Shown here piece after piece: positions 34,363-43,032 of a DNA stretch of 64,000 bases; positions within the stretch are counted from its first letter, which is position 1, and every line of letters begins with the position of its first letter. The translations under genes and the position numbers were made by a program. Source of the DNA: Streptomyces althioticus. GTDB lineage: Bacteria; Actinomycetota; Actinomycetes; Streptomycetales; Streptomycetaceae. The notes under the pieces are model-generated. The model did not search any database. It had not been told where the DNA came from and saw only the letters and a list, made by a program, of their open reading frames with translations. Where the stretch lies: assembly GCA_014649355.1 (NCBI GenBank), contig BMSW01000009.1, forward strand, positions 62,001-126,000, given 5' to 3'.

Positions 34363-37056
34363 ATGTCTCGACGGACAGGTGCCCGGCGCCGTCTCGGCTC
34401 CATACGCCTCTCGCTGATCCTGCTCGCCCTGGTGCCCTGCGTCACCCTCGCCGCACTGTGGGGCCTGACCACGATCCGCATGTTCTCCGAAGGTCTGGAG
34501 CTGCGGTCGCAGACCCAGCTGAGCCGGTCCACCGGCGCGATGGGCACGCACGCCGCGCTCGACCTCCAGCGGGAGCGGGCGCTCACCGCCGACTGGCTGG
34601 CGGGGCCGGACGGTTCGCGGTCCGCGCTGGTCACCCAGCGGCGCGCCACCGACCGGTCCGTGGCGCGGCTCATGGGACAGGCCGACGCGATCGCGCAGGC
34701 GCCGGCGCGCATCTCGGACCGGCTGTACTCGGTGCTCGGCTCGGTGGGCAGCCTGGAGTACTACCGCGACCAGATCGACGACCCGCGCGACATCACCGCC
34801 GAGGAGGCGCTGGAGCAGTACACGTCCGTCATCGACGACCAGATCCACGCCTTCCAGGAGCTGTCCCAGGTCGACGACGGCGACCTCACCTCCCGGGCGC
34901 AGCCGCTGGTGTCGCTGGAGCACGCGGCGGAGCTGGTGTCCCGGGAGGACGCGCTGCTCACCCTCGCCTGGCCGTCCGGGCGTCTGGAGGCCGAGCGCCG
35001 GCAGGAGTTCGCCGAGCTGGTGCACACCCGGCGCTGGCTGGTCGCCGACCAGATCACGCCGGCGCTCACCGGCGACCTGAAGACGCAGACCGAGCGGATC
35101 CTGTCGAGCCCCGAGTGGCGCGCGCTGGAGGCGGTGGAGGACCAGGTGCTGGCCACCCCGGCCGAGGGGAAGGCCCAGGAGGTCGAACTGCCCGACCTGC
35201 GCGACCGGTGGGCCGACGCCATGGACAAGGTCGCCCCGCGGTACGACGCCTTGATCCGGCAGCAGACCGGCGCGCTGCTCACCCGCAGCGCCGACGAGGC
35301 GCGGAGCCTGCTGGTGACGGCCGCCTCGCTGAGCGCGGCGGGGCTGCTCGCGCTGCTGCTGTGCGTGAGCCTGTCCTGGCGCATCACCCGCTCGCTGTCC
35401 CGCCGGCTGCGCGGACTGCGGCTGGCCACCCTCGGCCTGGCCCAGGAGCGGCTGCCGGACGTGGTGGCCCGGCTGGAACGCGGCGAGAAGGTCGACCCAG
35501 AGTCCGCGACCACGCCCCTGGACTACGGACACGACGAACTCGGCCAGGTGGCGCAGGCGTTCAACACCGCCCAGCGCACGGCCGTGCACACCGCCGTCGA
35601 ACTCGCCGACACCCGCCGCGGCTTCCAGAAGATCATCCTGGGCATCGCGCGGCAGAGCCAGAACCTGGTCAACCTCCAGCTCAGCAAGCTCGACGCGCTG
35701 GAACGCCGGCACACCGACCCCGAGGTCCTCAAGGGCCTGTACGAACTCGACTCCGCCGCCAGCCAGTTGCGCCGGTACGAGGAGAACCTGGTCATCGTCA
35801 GCGGGGAGCGCCCCGGCCGCACCTGGAGCGAGCCGGTCGCGCTGATCGACATCCTGCGCAGCGCGGTGGGCGAGGTCGCCCAGTACCAGCGGGTGGAGGT
35901 GTTCGCCGACGAGGAGGTGTCGCTCGCGCCGCCCGCGGTGGCCGACGTGATCCATCTGCTCGCCGAGCTGATCGACAACGCGACGGCGTACTCGCCCGCG
36001 CCGAGCCCCGTCACGGTGCGGACGGCGATGGTCGCCAGGGGCCTCGCCGTCGAGATCGAGGACCGGGGGCTCGGCCTGTCCAAGGAGGACTACGCCTCCC
36101 TCAACGCCAACCTGGCCGAGCCGCCGCAGTTCGACGTGGTGGCCCTCGCCGACGACCTGCGGCTCGGCATGTTCGTGATCTCCCAGCTCGCGCACCGCCA
36201 CGGCATCACCGTCACCCTGCGCCCGTCGCCGTACGGCGGCACCACGGCGATCGTGCTCATCCCGCACGAGGTGGTCGTCGTGACCGACGAGCCGTCGGAC
36301 CCGGTGCGGGAGGCGTCCGCCGCCCAGGACGCCCCGGTCGACGCCGTCTCCTCCCCGCCGCGTCCCCTCCCGACCCGGGACCGCTCGGGCGCCGCGCGCA
36401 AGGCCGCGGCGGAGGGCGCCGCGCCCGGGTCGGACGACCCCGGGCCGGCGGCGGACGGCTCCAGCACCGCGGGCGCCGGAGCCGGCGGCACGGAGGGACG
36501 GTCCGGCGCGACGCCGGGCGGCTCGGGGGCCGCCGCCGCGGACGCCTCGGCCGGCCGGGACGACGCCACCGACAGGCCTGGAGCCGCCGCGGACGCGCCA
36601 GCGGCCGACGGGAACGACGTGGGTACCGCGGCGGCCGGTCCCGCAGCCGCGCGAGCCGACTCCCGGTCCCCGCGGGGCGCTTCCGGCTCGGCACGGGCGG
36701 GATCCGCGCCGGCGGACGACGACACCGCGACGCCACGCACCGCCTCCGCGACCCCGCACGAGCCCGCCGCGCCCGAGCCGAACGGCAGCGGCGCCGCCCG
36801 CAAGGGCGGCCTCGCCCCGCTCCCCCGGCGCGTGCCGCAGACCAGCCTCGCCGCCGAACTGCTCGAGGAGCCCTCCGCCGAGGACCCGTGCGACGACGAG
36901 TTCACCGCCGAGCACGCCGCCTCCTCCCTGGCCTGTTTCCAGCAGGGCACGCTCCGGGCGCGGGACACCGTCGGTGACGCGCCCGAGGACGGGCCGCCCC
37001 GCGTGCCCGCGCCCGCCTCCGGGCATCCGACCCCGACCGCTGACGCCGACCGCTGA
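34363..37056 (+). CDS. cvnA: Nitrate/nitrite-sensor-domain histidine kinase, conservon CvnA
   Basis: This 897-residue membrane kinase has TM1 (about 16-38), an extracellular NIT domain (about 50-300), TM2 (about 312-332), a HAMP-like linker and an ATPase domain. The ATPase shows N-box LAELIDNATAYSP, G1 EIEDRGLGLS and G2 with GGTTAIVLIP. No standard H-box is obvious: FQKIILGIARQSQNLVNLQ takes its place, as is usual for CvnA. The last 250 or so residues are low-complexity Ala/Gly/Pro/Ser. Conservon proteins assemble with CvnB-D in a membrane-bound GTPase-coupled complex. AGGA lies 6 nt before the ATG. The sensed signal is unknown. Confidence 0.9.
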   Translation: MSRRTGARRRLGSIRLSLILLALVPCVTLAALWGLTTIRMFSEGLELRSQTQLSRSTGAMGTHAALDLQRERALTADWLAGPDGSRSALVTQRRATDRSVARLMGQADAIAQAPARISDRLYSVLGSVGSLEYYRDQIDDPRDITAEEALEQYTSVIDDQIHAFQELSQVDDGDLTSRAQPLVSLEHAAELVSREDALLTLAWPSGRLEAERRQEFAELVHTRRWLVADQITPALTGDLKTQTERILSSPEWRALEAVEDQVLATPAEGKAQEVELPDLRDRWADAMDKVAPRYDALIRQQTGALLTRSADEARSLLVTAASLSAAGLLALLLCVSLSWRITRSLSRRLRGLRLATLGLAQERLPDVVARLERGEKVDPESATTPLDYGHDELGQVAQAFNTAQRTAVHTAVELADTRRGFQKIILGIARQSQNLVNLQLSKLDALERRHTDPEVLKGLYELDSAASQLRRYEENLVIVSGERPGRTWSEPVALIDILRSAVGEVAQYQRVEVFADEEVSLAPPAVADVIHLLAELIDNATAYSPAPSPVTVRTAMVARGLAVEIEDRGLGLSKEDYASLNANLAEPPQFDVVALADDLRLGMFVISQLAHRHGITVTLRPSPYGGTTAIVLIPHEVVVVTDEPSDPVREASAAQDAPVDAVSSPPRPLPTRDRSGAARKAAAEGAAPGSDDPGPAADGSSTAGAGAGGTEGRSGATPGGSGAAAADASAGRDDATDRPGAAADAPAADGNDVGTAAAGPAAARADSRSPRGASGSARAGSAPADDDTATPRTASATPHEPAAPEPNGSGAARKGGLAPLPRRVPQTSLAAELLEEPSAEDPCDDEFTAEHAASSLACFQQGTLRARDTVGDAPEDGPPRVPAPASGHPTPTADADR

Positions 37057-37092
37057 CCGCCGACCGCTGACCGCCGACGAAGGAACACCGCC

Positions 37093-37524
37093 ATGACACG
37101 CCCCCTGCCCGCCACCCACACCCAGCTGGACCAGCTGCTGACCGGACTCGTGGAACGGGTCGCCGACGTGAACCAGGCCGTGGTGCTCTCCGAGGACGGC
37201 CTGGTGGTCTCCAAGTCCACCGGCTTCCTGCGCGACGACGCCGAGCGTCTGGCCGCGACGGCGTCCGGCCTGATGAGCCTGAGCAAGGGAGTCAGCATGG
37301 ACTTCCGCGGCGGCCCGGTGCGCCAGGCGCTCATCGAGATGGCGCACAGCTACCTCATCCTCACCTCGGCGGGGCCCGGCGCCCATCTGGTGGTGCTGAC
37401 CGGCCCGAAGGCGGACGTCGGCGTGGTCGCGTACCAGATGAACATGCTGGTGAAGAAGATCGGCGAGCACCTGAGCGCGGCCCCGCGGGACACCAGCGGT
37501 CCCGCCGAAGACCCAGGCGTGTGA
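37093..37524 (+). CDS. cvnB: Roadblock/LC7-domain protein, conservon CvnB
   Basis: This 143-residue protein is one roadblock/LC7 domain: LDQLLTGLVERVADVNQAVV, LSEDGLVVSKSTG and MDFRGGPVRQALIEM. Such proteins are GTPase-activating or scaffold partners of small GTPases, here CvnD. GAAGGA precedes the ATG. It lies 36 bp after cvnA and 1 bp before cvnC. Confidence 0.92.
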   Translation: MTRPLPATHTQLDQLLTGLVERVADVNQAVVLSEDGLVVSKSTGFLRDDAERLAATASGLMSLSKGVSMDFRGGPVRQALIEMAHSYLILTSAGPGAHLVVLTGPKADVGVVAYQMNMLVKKIGEHLSAAPRDTSGPAEDPGV

Positions 37525-37525
37525 G

Positions 37526-37879
37526 GTGGGCGGGAGCGACCCTTCGGGCCGGCTGGTACGGCCGTTCACCCTGACCGGGGGCCGCACCCGGCCGAGCCGC
37601 GCCGACTTCACGCTCATCACGACGGTGACGGCGGCGGACCCGCAGCCCGAGACGGCCGCCCGGCCGCAGCCCGAGCACCTGCGGATCCTGCGGCTGTGCG
37701 CCCGCCCCATGGCGGTCGCCGAGCTGGCCGCGCGGCTCGACCTGCCGGTGAGCGTGGTCGTCATCATGCTCTGCGACCTGCTGGAGGCGGGCCGGATCAC
37801 CGTCCGTCCCCCGCGTCCCGTCACCACCCCGGATCCGGACCTGCTGCAGAAAGTGAGGGAAGGCCTTGGCCGGCTCTGA
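37526..37879 (+). CDS. cvnC: DUF742 protein, conservon CvnC
   Basis: This 117-residue protein has the DUF742 pattern: VRPFTLTGGRTRP at the N-terminus and a winged-helix-like C-terminus (ILRLCARPMAVAELAARLDLPVSV and LLEAGRITVRPP). It is the third conserved component of conservons and may adapt CvnB/CvnD. The GTG at 37526 follows the cvnB stop by 1 nt. The gene overlaps cvnD by 14 nt, so translation is coupled. Confidence 0.92.
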   Translation: MGGSDPSGRLVRPFTLTGGRTRPSRADFTLITTVTAADPQPETAARPQPEHLRILRLCARPMAVAELAARLDLPVSVVVIMLCDLLEAGRITVRPPRPVTTPDPDLLQKVREGLGRL

Positions 37880-38465
37880 CACCGACGTCCGGGCGTCCGC
37901 CGACGGCGGCGCGCCCGACACGGTCAAGATCCTGATCGCCGGCGGTTTCGGCGTGGGCAAGACGACCATGGTCGGCTCGGTCAGCGAGATCAGGCCGCTG
38001 CGCACCGAGGAGCCGCTGACCATGGCGGGCCTGGACGTCGACGACCTGGACGGCGTCGAGGAGAAACGTGTCACCACGGTGGCCATGGACTTCGGCCGGA
38101 TCACCGTGTCCGACGACCTGGTGCTGTACCTGTTCGGCACGCCGGGGCAGCAGCGGTTCTGGTTCATGTGGAACGACCTGGCCCACGGTGCGCTGGGCGC
38201 GGTGGTCCTGGTCGACGTGCGGCGGCCGAAGTCGAGTTTCGCCGCGATCGACTTCTTCGAGCGGCGGGGCATCCCGTTCGTGGTGGCCGTCAACGGCTTC
38301 CACGGCGAGCACCCCTACCCGGTGGAGGACATCCGGGAGGCGCTGACGCTGCCGGCGGAGGTGCCCGTGCTGCTGTGCGACGCGCGGGAGCGCGAGTCCT
38401 CGCGGGACGTGCTGATCGCGCTGATCGACCTGCTGATCGCGCAGGCGGCGGCCGCCGCCGGATGA
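37866..38465 (+). CDS. cvnD: Small GTPase-like ATP/GTP-binding protein, conservon CvnD
   Basis: This 199-residue protein has a P-loop GGFGVGKTT (26-34), a switch-like EEKRVTTVAMDFGRI, a G3-like LFGTPGQQRFWFMW and a G4-like VAVNGFHG. It is the GTPase module of the conservon. The start must be TTG at 37866, because an in-frame TGA lies at 37854 and no ATG or GTG suits; AGGGAAGG precedes it. A 12-bp hairpin follows the stop. Confidence 0.92.
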   Translation: MAGSDTDVRASADGGAPDTVKILIAGGFGVGKTTMVGSVSEIRPLRTEEPLTMAGLDVDDLDGVEEKRVTTVAMDFGRITVSDDLVLYLFGTPGQQRFWFMWNDLAHGALGAVVLVDVRRPKSSFAAIDFFERRGIPFVVAVNGFHGEHPYPVEDIREALTLPAEVPVLLCDARERESSRDVLIALIDLLIAQAAAAAG

Positions 38466-38493
38466 GCCGGCGCGGCGCGGCGGGACGCCCCCG

Positions 38494-38524
38494 CGGGGTG
38501 CGGCGGACCGTGCGCCGCACCCCG
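38494..38524. terminator. Bidirectional hairpin between cvnD and the osmoprotectant-binding protein gene
   Basis: CGGGGTGCGGCG (38494-38505) pairs perfectly with CGCCGCACCCCG (38513-38524) around a 7-nt loop. It lies in the 68-bp gap between two convergent genes and can serve both. Confidence 0.82.
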
Positions 38525-38533
38525 TGACGGGCC

Positions 38534-39490
38534 TCAGACGAGACCGGCGGACTTCAGCCAGGCCTTGGCGACGTCCAGCGGGTCCTTCTTCTCCAGCTGG
38601 ACCTCGGCGTCCAGGTCGAGCAGCGTCTTGGTGTCCAGCTTCGCGGAGACCGCGTTCAGCGCCTCGACGCCCTCCTGCGGCAGCCCGTCCTTGCGCACCA
38701 GCGGGGTGACGTTGGCGTACCCGAAGAGGTTCTCCGGGTCCTTCAGGACGACGAACTTCTCCTTGACGATGGTCGGGTCCGTGGTGAACACGTCCGCGGC
38801 CTGGACCTCGTTCTGCGCGAGGGCCGCCTGGGTCAGGGGGCCGCCCGCGTCCAGCGCCTTGAAGGACTTGAACGTCAGCCCGTAGACCGCCTCCAGGCCC
38901 TTGAGGCCCTGCTGCCGGGTCTGGAACTCGGGCGAGCCGCCGATCACCAGCTCGGGCGCGGCCTCCTTGAGGTCGGCGAGCGTGGACTCGGCGGTGAGGC
39001 CGTACTTCTCGGCCGTCGCCGCGTTGAGGGCGACCGAGTCCTTGTCCTCGGCGGGCGAGGACTCCAGCAGGGTGAGCTGCTTGTCCAGCTTCGCCTTGAC
39101 CGCCTCGTTGACCGCGTCGGCGGAGGTCTGCTCGGCCTTCTCGTCGAGGTAGGCGAGGAGGGAGCCGTTGTACTCGGGAAGGACCGTCACCGAGCCGTTC
39201 TTCATCAGGCCGTAGGTGGTCTCCCGGCTGCCGATGTTGTGCTTGTAGGAGACCTTGAGGCCCTTGGCGCGCAGCGCCTCGCCGTAGATGTCGGCGAGCA
39301 GGGTGGACTCGGCGAAGTTGTTCGAGCCGACGACGACCGTGCCCGCCTCGGCCTTCTCACCGTCCAGCGGGTTGTCGGAGGTGTCCCCGGAGGAACATCC
39401 GGTGAGCAGCGCCGCCGCGGCGGCGAGCGCGACCGCCGCCGCCCCGTGGTGCCTCGTCCTCGATCTGCTGCTCTTCGCCGTAGAAGTCAT
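38534..39490 (-). CDS. Glycine betaine/choline-type (OpuC) substrate-binding lipoprotein
   Basis: This 318-residue protein has a lipobox (LLTGC, Cys32) and an OpuAC-like fold: VVVGSNNFAESTLLADIYGEAL, NIGSRETTYGLMKNG and LPEYNGSLLAYL. It should capture quaternary-amine osmoprotectants for the two permeases and ATPase encoded upstream on the same strand. A 75-bp gap with its own promoter-like sequence precedes it, whereas the other three genes overlap. This arrangement would allow extra binding protein to be made. Confidence 0.88.
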   Translation of the reverse strand: MTSTAKSSRSRTRHHGAAAVALAAAAALLTGCSSGDTSDNPLDGEKAEAGTVVVGSNNFAESTLLADIYGEALRAKGLKVSYKHNIGSRETTYGLMKNGSVTVLPEYNGSLLAYLDEKAEQTSADAVNEAVKAKLDKQLTLLESSPAEDKDSVALNAATAEKYGLTAESTLADLKEAAPELVIGGSPEFQTRQQGLKGLEAVYGLTFKSFKALDAGGPLTQAALAQNEVQAADVFTTDPTIVKEKFVVLKDPENLFGYANVTPLVRKDGLPQEGVEALNAVSAKLDTKTLLDLDAEVQLEKKDPLDVAKAWLKSAGLV

Positions 39491-39496
39491 TCACCG

Positions 39497-39526
39497 ATCC
39501 AATCCAGCCGTCTCACGCCCGGTCAA
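39497..39526 (-). promoter_or_regulatory. Putative internal promoter for the binding-protein gene
   Basis: On the minus strand TTGACC (39526-39521) and TTGGAT (39502-39497) are 18 nt apart. The -10 element ends 6 nt before the ATG at 39490, which suggests a leaderless transcript. The surrounding 75 bp are AT-richer than the flanking genes. Confidence 0.5.
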
Positions 39527-39565
39527 GAACGTCAGGGTCACATTTGTCGTACAACTGATCGAATG

Positions 39566-40231
39566 TCAGCGGCGGCGCACTCCGGGCGACACCGCGAACC
39601 GCTCCACGGCCCGGAACAGCGCGAGCGTGATCAGCGCGAGCACCGCCACCAGCGTCGCCCCGCCGACGACCTTCTCGTAGTTCCGCTGGTAGAGACCGTC
39701 GATGACGTACCGGCCCAGGCCGCCGAGGCTGACGTAGGCGGCGATGGTGGCCGTGGACACGATCTGGACGGCGGCAGACCGCAGGCCGCTGAGGATCAGC
39801 GGGAGCGCCACCGGCACCTCCACCCGGAACAGGATCCCGGACTCGGGCATGCCCATCCCGCGGGCGGCGTCGACGGGGGCGGGGTCCACGGTGCGGACCG
39901 CCTCGTACGTGGTCACCAGGATGGGCGGCACGGCGAGCACGACCAGCGGGATCATCACCGGCAGCAGGCCGAAGCCGATGAGCAGCACGGAGAGCACCAG
40001 CAGGCCGAAACTGGGCAGGGCGCGGGCCGCGTTGGCGACGACGGCGATCGCGTTGCCGCCGCGTCCGGTGTGCCCGGTCAGCAGCCCGACGGGCAGGCCG
40101 ATCGCCGCGGCGACCGCGAGGGCCAGCAGGGTGTACTGGACGTGCTCCGCGAAGCGGGACGGGATGCCGTCGTAGCCCTGCCAGTGCGCGCTGTCGCTGA
40201 AGAACGCCTGGACGAAGTTGAGGACGTTCAC
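39566..40231 (-). CDS. Osmoprotectant ABC transporter permease (OpuCD-like)
   Basis: This 221-residue membrane protein has about five or six helices and the coupling segment PVDAARGMGMPESGILFRVEVP. It belongs to the OpuCB/OpuCD permease pair of glycine betaine/carnitine/choline importers. The GTG at 40231 overlaps the TGA of the upstream permease gene (GTGA) and has GAAGGG about 8 nt before it. It acts with the permease at 40228-40926. Confidence 0.88.
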   Translation of the reverse strand: MNVLNFVQAFFSDSAHWQGYDGIPSRFAEHVQYTLLALAVAAAIGLPVGLLTGHTGRGGNAIAVVANAARALPSFGLLVLSVLLIGFGLLPVMIPLVVLAVPPILVTTYEAVRTVDPAPVDAARGMGMPESGILFRVEVPVALPLILSGLRSAAVQIVSTATIAAYVSLGGLGRYVIDGLYQRNYEKVVGGATLVAVLALITLALFRAVERFAVSPGVRRR

Positions 40232-40926
40232 CGGGCGGCGCCCTTCGTGAGGAGTTCCTCGCCCGGGGCGGTGTTCCGTTGCCGTCCGGAGCGGGGCATC
40301 CACGGGGTCAGCGCGCGGCGCAGGGCGACCAGCGCGGCGTCGCACAGGACCGCCAGGACCGCCGTCGTCAGCACGGCGTTCGCCGCGAGTTCGGGCCGGT
40401 CGTACTTCTGCGCGGCGGCCATCAGATTGCCGAGGGCGCCCTGGTTGCCGATGAGGGCGCCGACGCTCACCAGGGAGATGCTGGACGCGGTGGCGACCCG
40501 CAGGCCGGCGATGATCGCGGGCGCGGCGATCGGCAACTGCACCTGGAGGTACCGCCGTACGGGGCCGAAGCCCATGGCGGTGGCGGCGGAGAGGGTCTCG
40601 TCGGGCACCGAGCGCACGCCGTCGGCGATCGCCGGGACCAGCACCACCAGGCTGTACAGGGCCAGCGGGATCATCACGGTCAGTTCGGTCTGGCCCGTCC
40701 AGTCGATGAGCACGACGAAGAACGCCAGGGACGGCACCGCGTAGAGCACGGTCGTCACGCCGAGCACGGGCGGGTACAGCCAGCGGTACCGGTTGCACAG
40801 CAGCGCCAGCGGCAGGGCGAGCAGCAGGCCCGCGGCCACCGGCAGCAGCGCCTCGCGCAGATGCACGCCGATCAGCCCGGCCCAACTGTGCTGGAGGTCG
40901 CTGGGGATGTCGAAGAAGCCGTTCAT
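40228..40926 (-). CDS. Osmoprotectant ABC transporter permease (OpuCB-like)
   Basis: This 232-residue membrane protein has helices such as LLPVAAGLLLALPLALLCN and the coupling segment ETLSAATAMGFGPVRRYLQVQLP. It is the second channel subunit of the OpuC-type importer. Its ATG overlaps the TGA of the ATPase gene (ATGA), so the ATPase, this permease and the next are a tightly coupled set. Confidence 0.88.
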   Translation of the reverse strand: MNGFFDIPSDLQHSWAGLIGVHLREALLPVAAGLLLALPLALLCNRYRWLYPPVLGVTTVLYAVPSLAFFVVLIDWTGQTELTVMIPLALYSLVVLVPAIADGVRSVPDETLSAATAMGFGPVRRYLQVQLPIAAPAIIAGLRVATASSISLVSVGALIGNQGALGNLMAAAQKYDRPELAANAVLTTAVLAVLCDAALVALRRALTPWMPRSGRQRNTAPGEELLTKGAAR

Positions 40927-42050
40927 CCGGCTACCTTCTCGTCCTCGCCGCGCGCCGCGTCCGGGTCCGCTTCCGCCTGCGTGTGCGCCGCGCGGATGGC
41001 CTCGCCGATGGTCTGCTGGGAGACCACGCCGGTGACCTTGCCGTCCGCGTCGACGGCGACCGCCCAGCCGGTGGGCGAGAGGACCGCGCAGTCCAGCGCG
41101 GCCCGCAGCGAGTCCGTGCCGGGCCGGAACGGACGCCCGTACGACAGGAGCCGGTCGTCGTCGCTCCCCCGCTCCCGCCAGCCGAGCGGGCGGCCCTCGG
41201 TGTCGGTCACCAGCAGGTACGGGGCCTCGGTGGCGGCGAGGCGCTCGGCGGGCGCGTCGGCCGGGACGACCGCGTCGGTGGTCAGCTCCAGCGCGTCCGA
41301 GGCGAAGAAGGACAGCCGGCGGATGCCACGGTCGGCGCCGAGGAAGTCCTCGACGAAGGCGTCGGCGGGGTTCGACAGGAGTGCGGCGGGCGGCGCGTAC
41401 TGGGCGAGCCGGCCGCCCTCGCGCAGGACGGCCACCATGGTGCCGAGCTTGATGGCCTCGTCGATGTCGTGGGTGACGAAGACGATGGTCTTGCCCAGTT
41501 CGTCCTGGAGGCGCAGCAGTTCGTCCTGGAGGCCCTTGCGCACCACCGGGTCGACCGCCGAGAACGGCTCGTCCATCAGCAGGACCGGCGGGTCGGCGGC
41601 GAGCGCCCGCGCCACACCGACGCGCTGCTGCTGGCCGCCGGACAGCTGGTACGGGTACCGCCCGGCCAGTGAGGCGTCGAGCCCCACCCGCTCCATCAGC
41701 TCCGCGGCCCGCTCCCGGGCGCGCTGCTTGCCCCAGCCGAGCATGCGGGGCACGGTCGCGATGTTGTCGGCGATGGTGCGGTGCTGGAAGAGGCCCGCGT
41801 TCTGGATGACGTAGCCCATGGAGCGGCGCAGGGTCGTCACCGGCCGGTGCTGGACGTCCTCGCCGTCGAGGAGGATCGTGCCCTCGGTGGGCTCGACCAT
41901 CCGGTTGATCATGCGGAGGGTGGTCGTCTTGCCGCAGCCCGAGGGGCCGACGAGGACGGTGATCGAGCGGTCGGGGATCTCCAGCGACAGCCGGTCGACC
42001 GCCACCGTGCCGTCCGGGTACCGCTTCGTGACTGAGTCGATCCGTATCAA
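40923..42050 (-). CDS. Osmoprotectant ABC transporter ATPase with C-terminal CBS-like region (OpuCA-like)
   Basis: This 375-residue protein has an ABC domain: Walker A GPSGCGKTT (35-43), Q-loop YVIQNAGLFQH, signature LSGGQQQR, Walker B LLMDEPFSAVDP and FVTHDIDEA. A C-terminal region follows (about 260-365: ELTTDAVVPADAP, LDCAVLSPTGWAVAVDADGKVTGVV) that resembles CBS repeats. In OpuA-type systems CBS pairs sense ionic strength, which is a plausible control here. The start is TTG at 42050, giving LIRIDSVTKRYPDGT, the natural beginning of the family, with AAGGG about 11 nt upstream. Confidence 0.88.
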   Translation of the reverse strand: MIRIDSVTKRYPDGTVAVDRLSLEIPDRSITVLVGPSGCGKTTTLRMINRMVEPTEGTILLDGEDVQHRPVTTLRRSMGYVIQNAGLFQHRTIADNIATVPRMLGWGKQRARERAAELMERVGLDASLAGRYPYQLSGGQQQRVGVARALAADPPVLLMDEPFSAVDPVVRKGLQDELLRLQDELGKTIVFVTHDIDEAIKLGTMVAVLREGGRLAQYAPPAALLSNPADAFVEDFLGADRGIRRLSFFASDALELTTDAVVPADAPAERLAATEAPYLLVTDTEGRPLGWRERGSDDDRLLSYGRPFRPGTDSLRAALDCAVLSPTGWAVAVDADGKVTGVVSQQTIGEAIRAAHTQAEADPDAARGEDEKVAG

Positions 42051-42342
42051 GACGCCGCTTGCCCTTCGGGTGGCAGAAGATGGTCGGCCGAGGTCGCCCG
42101 CGCCGTGTGCCGGTCGAGTGTAGACGTCGGTACCGACGAGGCCCCGGGAAGACGCACGGGACCCCGGCATCGGGGCGGCCGGGGGCCACGCCGCCACCTG
42201 CCCGGATCCCGGCGGGCCAAACCACCTTCCGCGACCTGACGGGGTGTCGGCCGTTCCCGCTTTCCTGTCGGTTCGCTGTCGATCAGGTCCCGGTCGGGCA
42301 GCGGCCTCCGGGCGGAGGGGGGCGGTGGCGCAGTATGGGCGG

Positions 42343-43032
42343 GTGGACAGAGTGCGACTGCTCGTGGTGGACGACGACCCTCCGATAGCCGACCTGGTGG
42401 CGACGGTCGCCCGGTACGAGGGGTGGGAGGCGGTCACCGCCCACACCGGCGAGGAGGCGCTGCGCCGCGCGGACGCGTTCCGCCCGGACATCGTGGTGCT
42501 CGACCTGATGCTGCCGGACGTCGACGGGTTCGGGGTGCTGGACGGACTGCGCCGCTCCGGGCGGATGGTGCCGGTGGTGTTCCTCACCGCGCGGGACGGG
42601 GTCGCCGACCGGGTGGCGGGACTGACCCGGGGCGGGGACGACTACCTGGTCAAGCCGTTCGCGGTCGAGGAGCTGATGGCGCGGCTGCGGACGGTGCTGC
42701 GGCGCAGCACGGGCCCGGACTTCCCCCGGTCGGTGCTGCGCGTGGGCGATCTGACGATGGACGAGGACACCCGTGAGGTGCGGCGCGGCGGCCATGTGCT
42801 GGCGCTCACCCCCACCGAGTACGAGGTGCTGCGCTACCTGATGCGCCGCTCCCCCACCGTGCTGACGAAGGCGCAGATCCTCGACCACGTGTGGGAGTAC
42901 GGCTTCGGCGGACGGTCCAACGTGGTGGAGCTGGTGGTCAGCCGGCTGCGGCGCAAGCTGGACGCCACCGGCGCGCCGCTGATCCGCACCGTGCGGGGTT
43001 TCGGGTACGTGATCCGGCAGGCGGGCGAGTGA
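42343..43032 (+). CDS. OmpR-family response regulator
   Basis: This 229-residue protein has a receiver domain (phosphoacceptor D54 in VVLDLMLPDV, Lys in DYLVKPF) and a winged-helix C-terminal domain (LALTPTEYEVLRYLMRRSPTVL and VVELVVSRLRRKL). Its gene overlaps the sensor-kinase gene by GTGA, so they form a two-component system. The GTG at 42343 is preceded by CAGTAT 6 nt upstream and has no ribosome site at a normal distance, so it may be leaderless. Targets are unknown. It is divergent from the osmoprotectant importer. Confidence 0.9.
   Translation: MDRVRLLVVDDDPPIADLVATVARYEGWEAVTAHTGEEALRRADAFRPDIVVLDLMLPDVDGFGVLDGLRRSGRMVPVVFLTARDGVADRVAGLTRGGDDYLVKPFAVEELMARLRTVLRRSTGPDFPRSVLRVGDLTMDEDTREVRRGGHVLALTPTEYEVLRYLMRRSPTVLTKAQILDHVWEYGFGGRSNVVELVVSRLRRKLDATGAPLIRTVRGFGYVIRQAGE

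Noticed and set aside
42051..42342. Riboswitch or structured leader before the osmoprotectant ATPase gene
   Set aside because: No conserved riboswitch core was seen in the 292-bp divergent region; the TTG start has a plain ribosome site.
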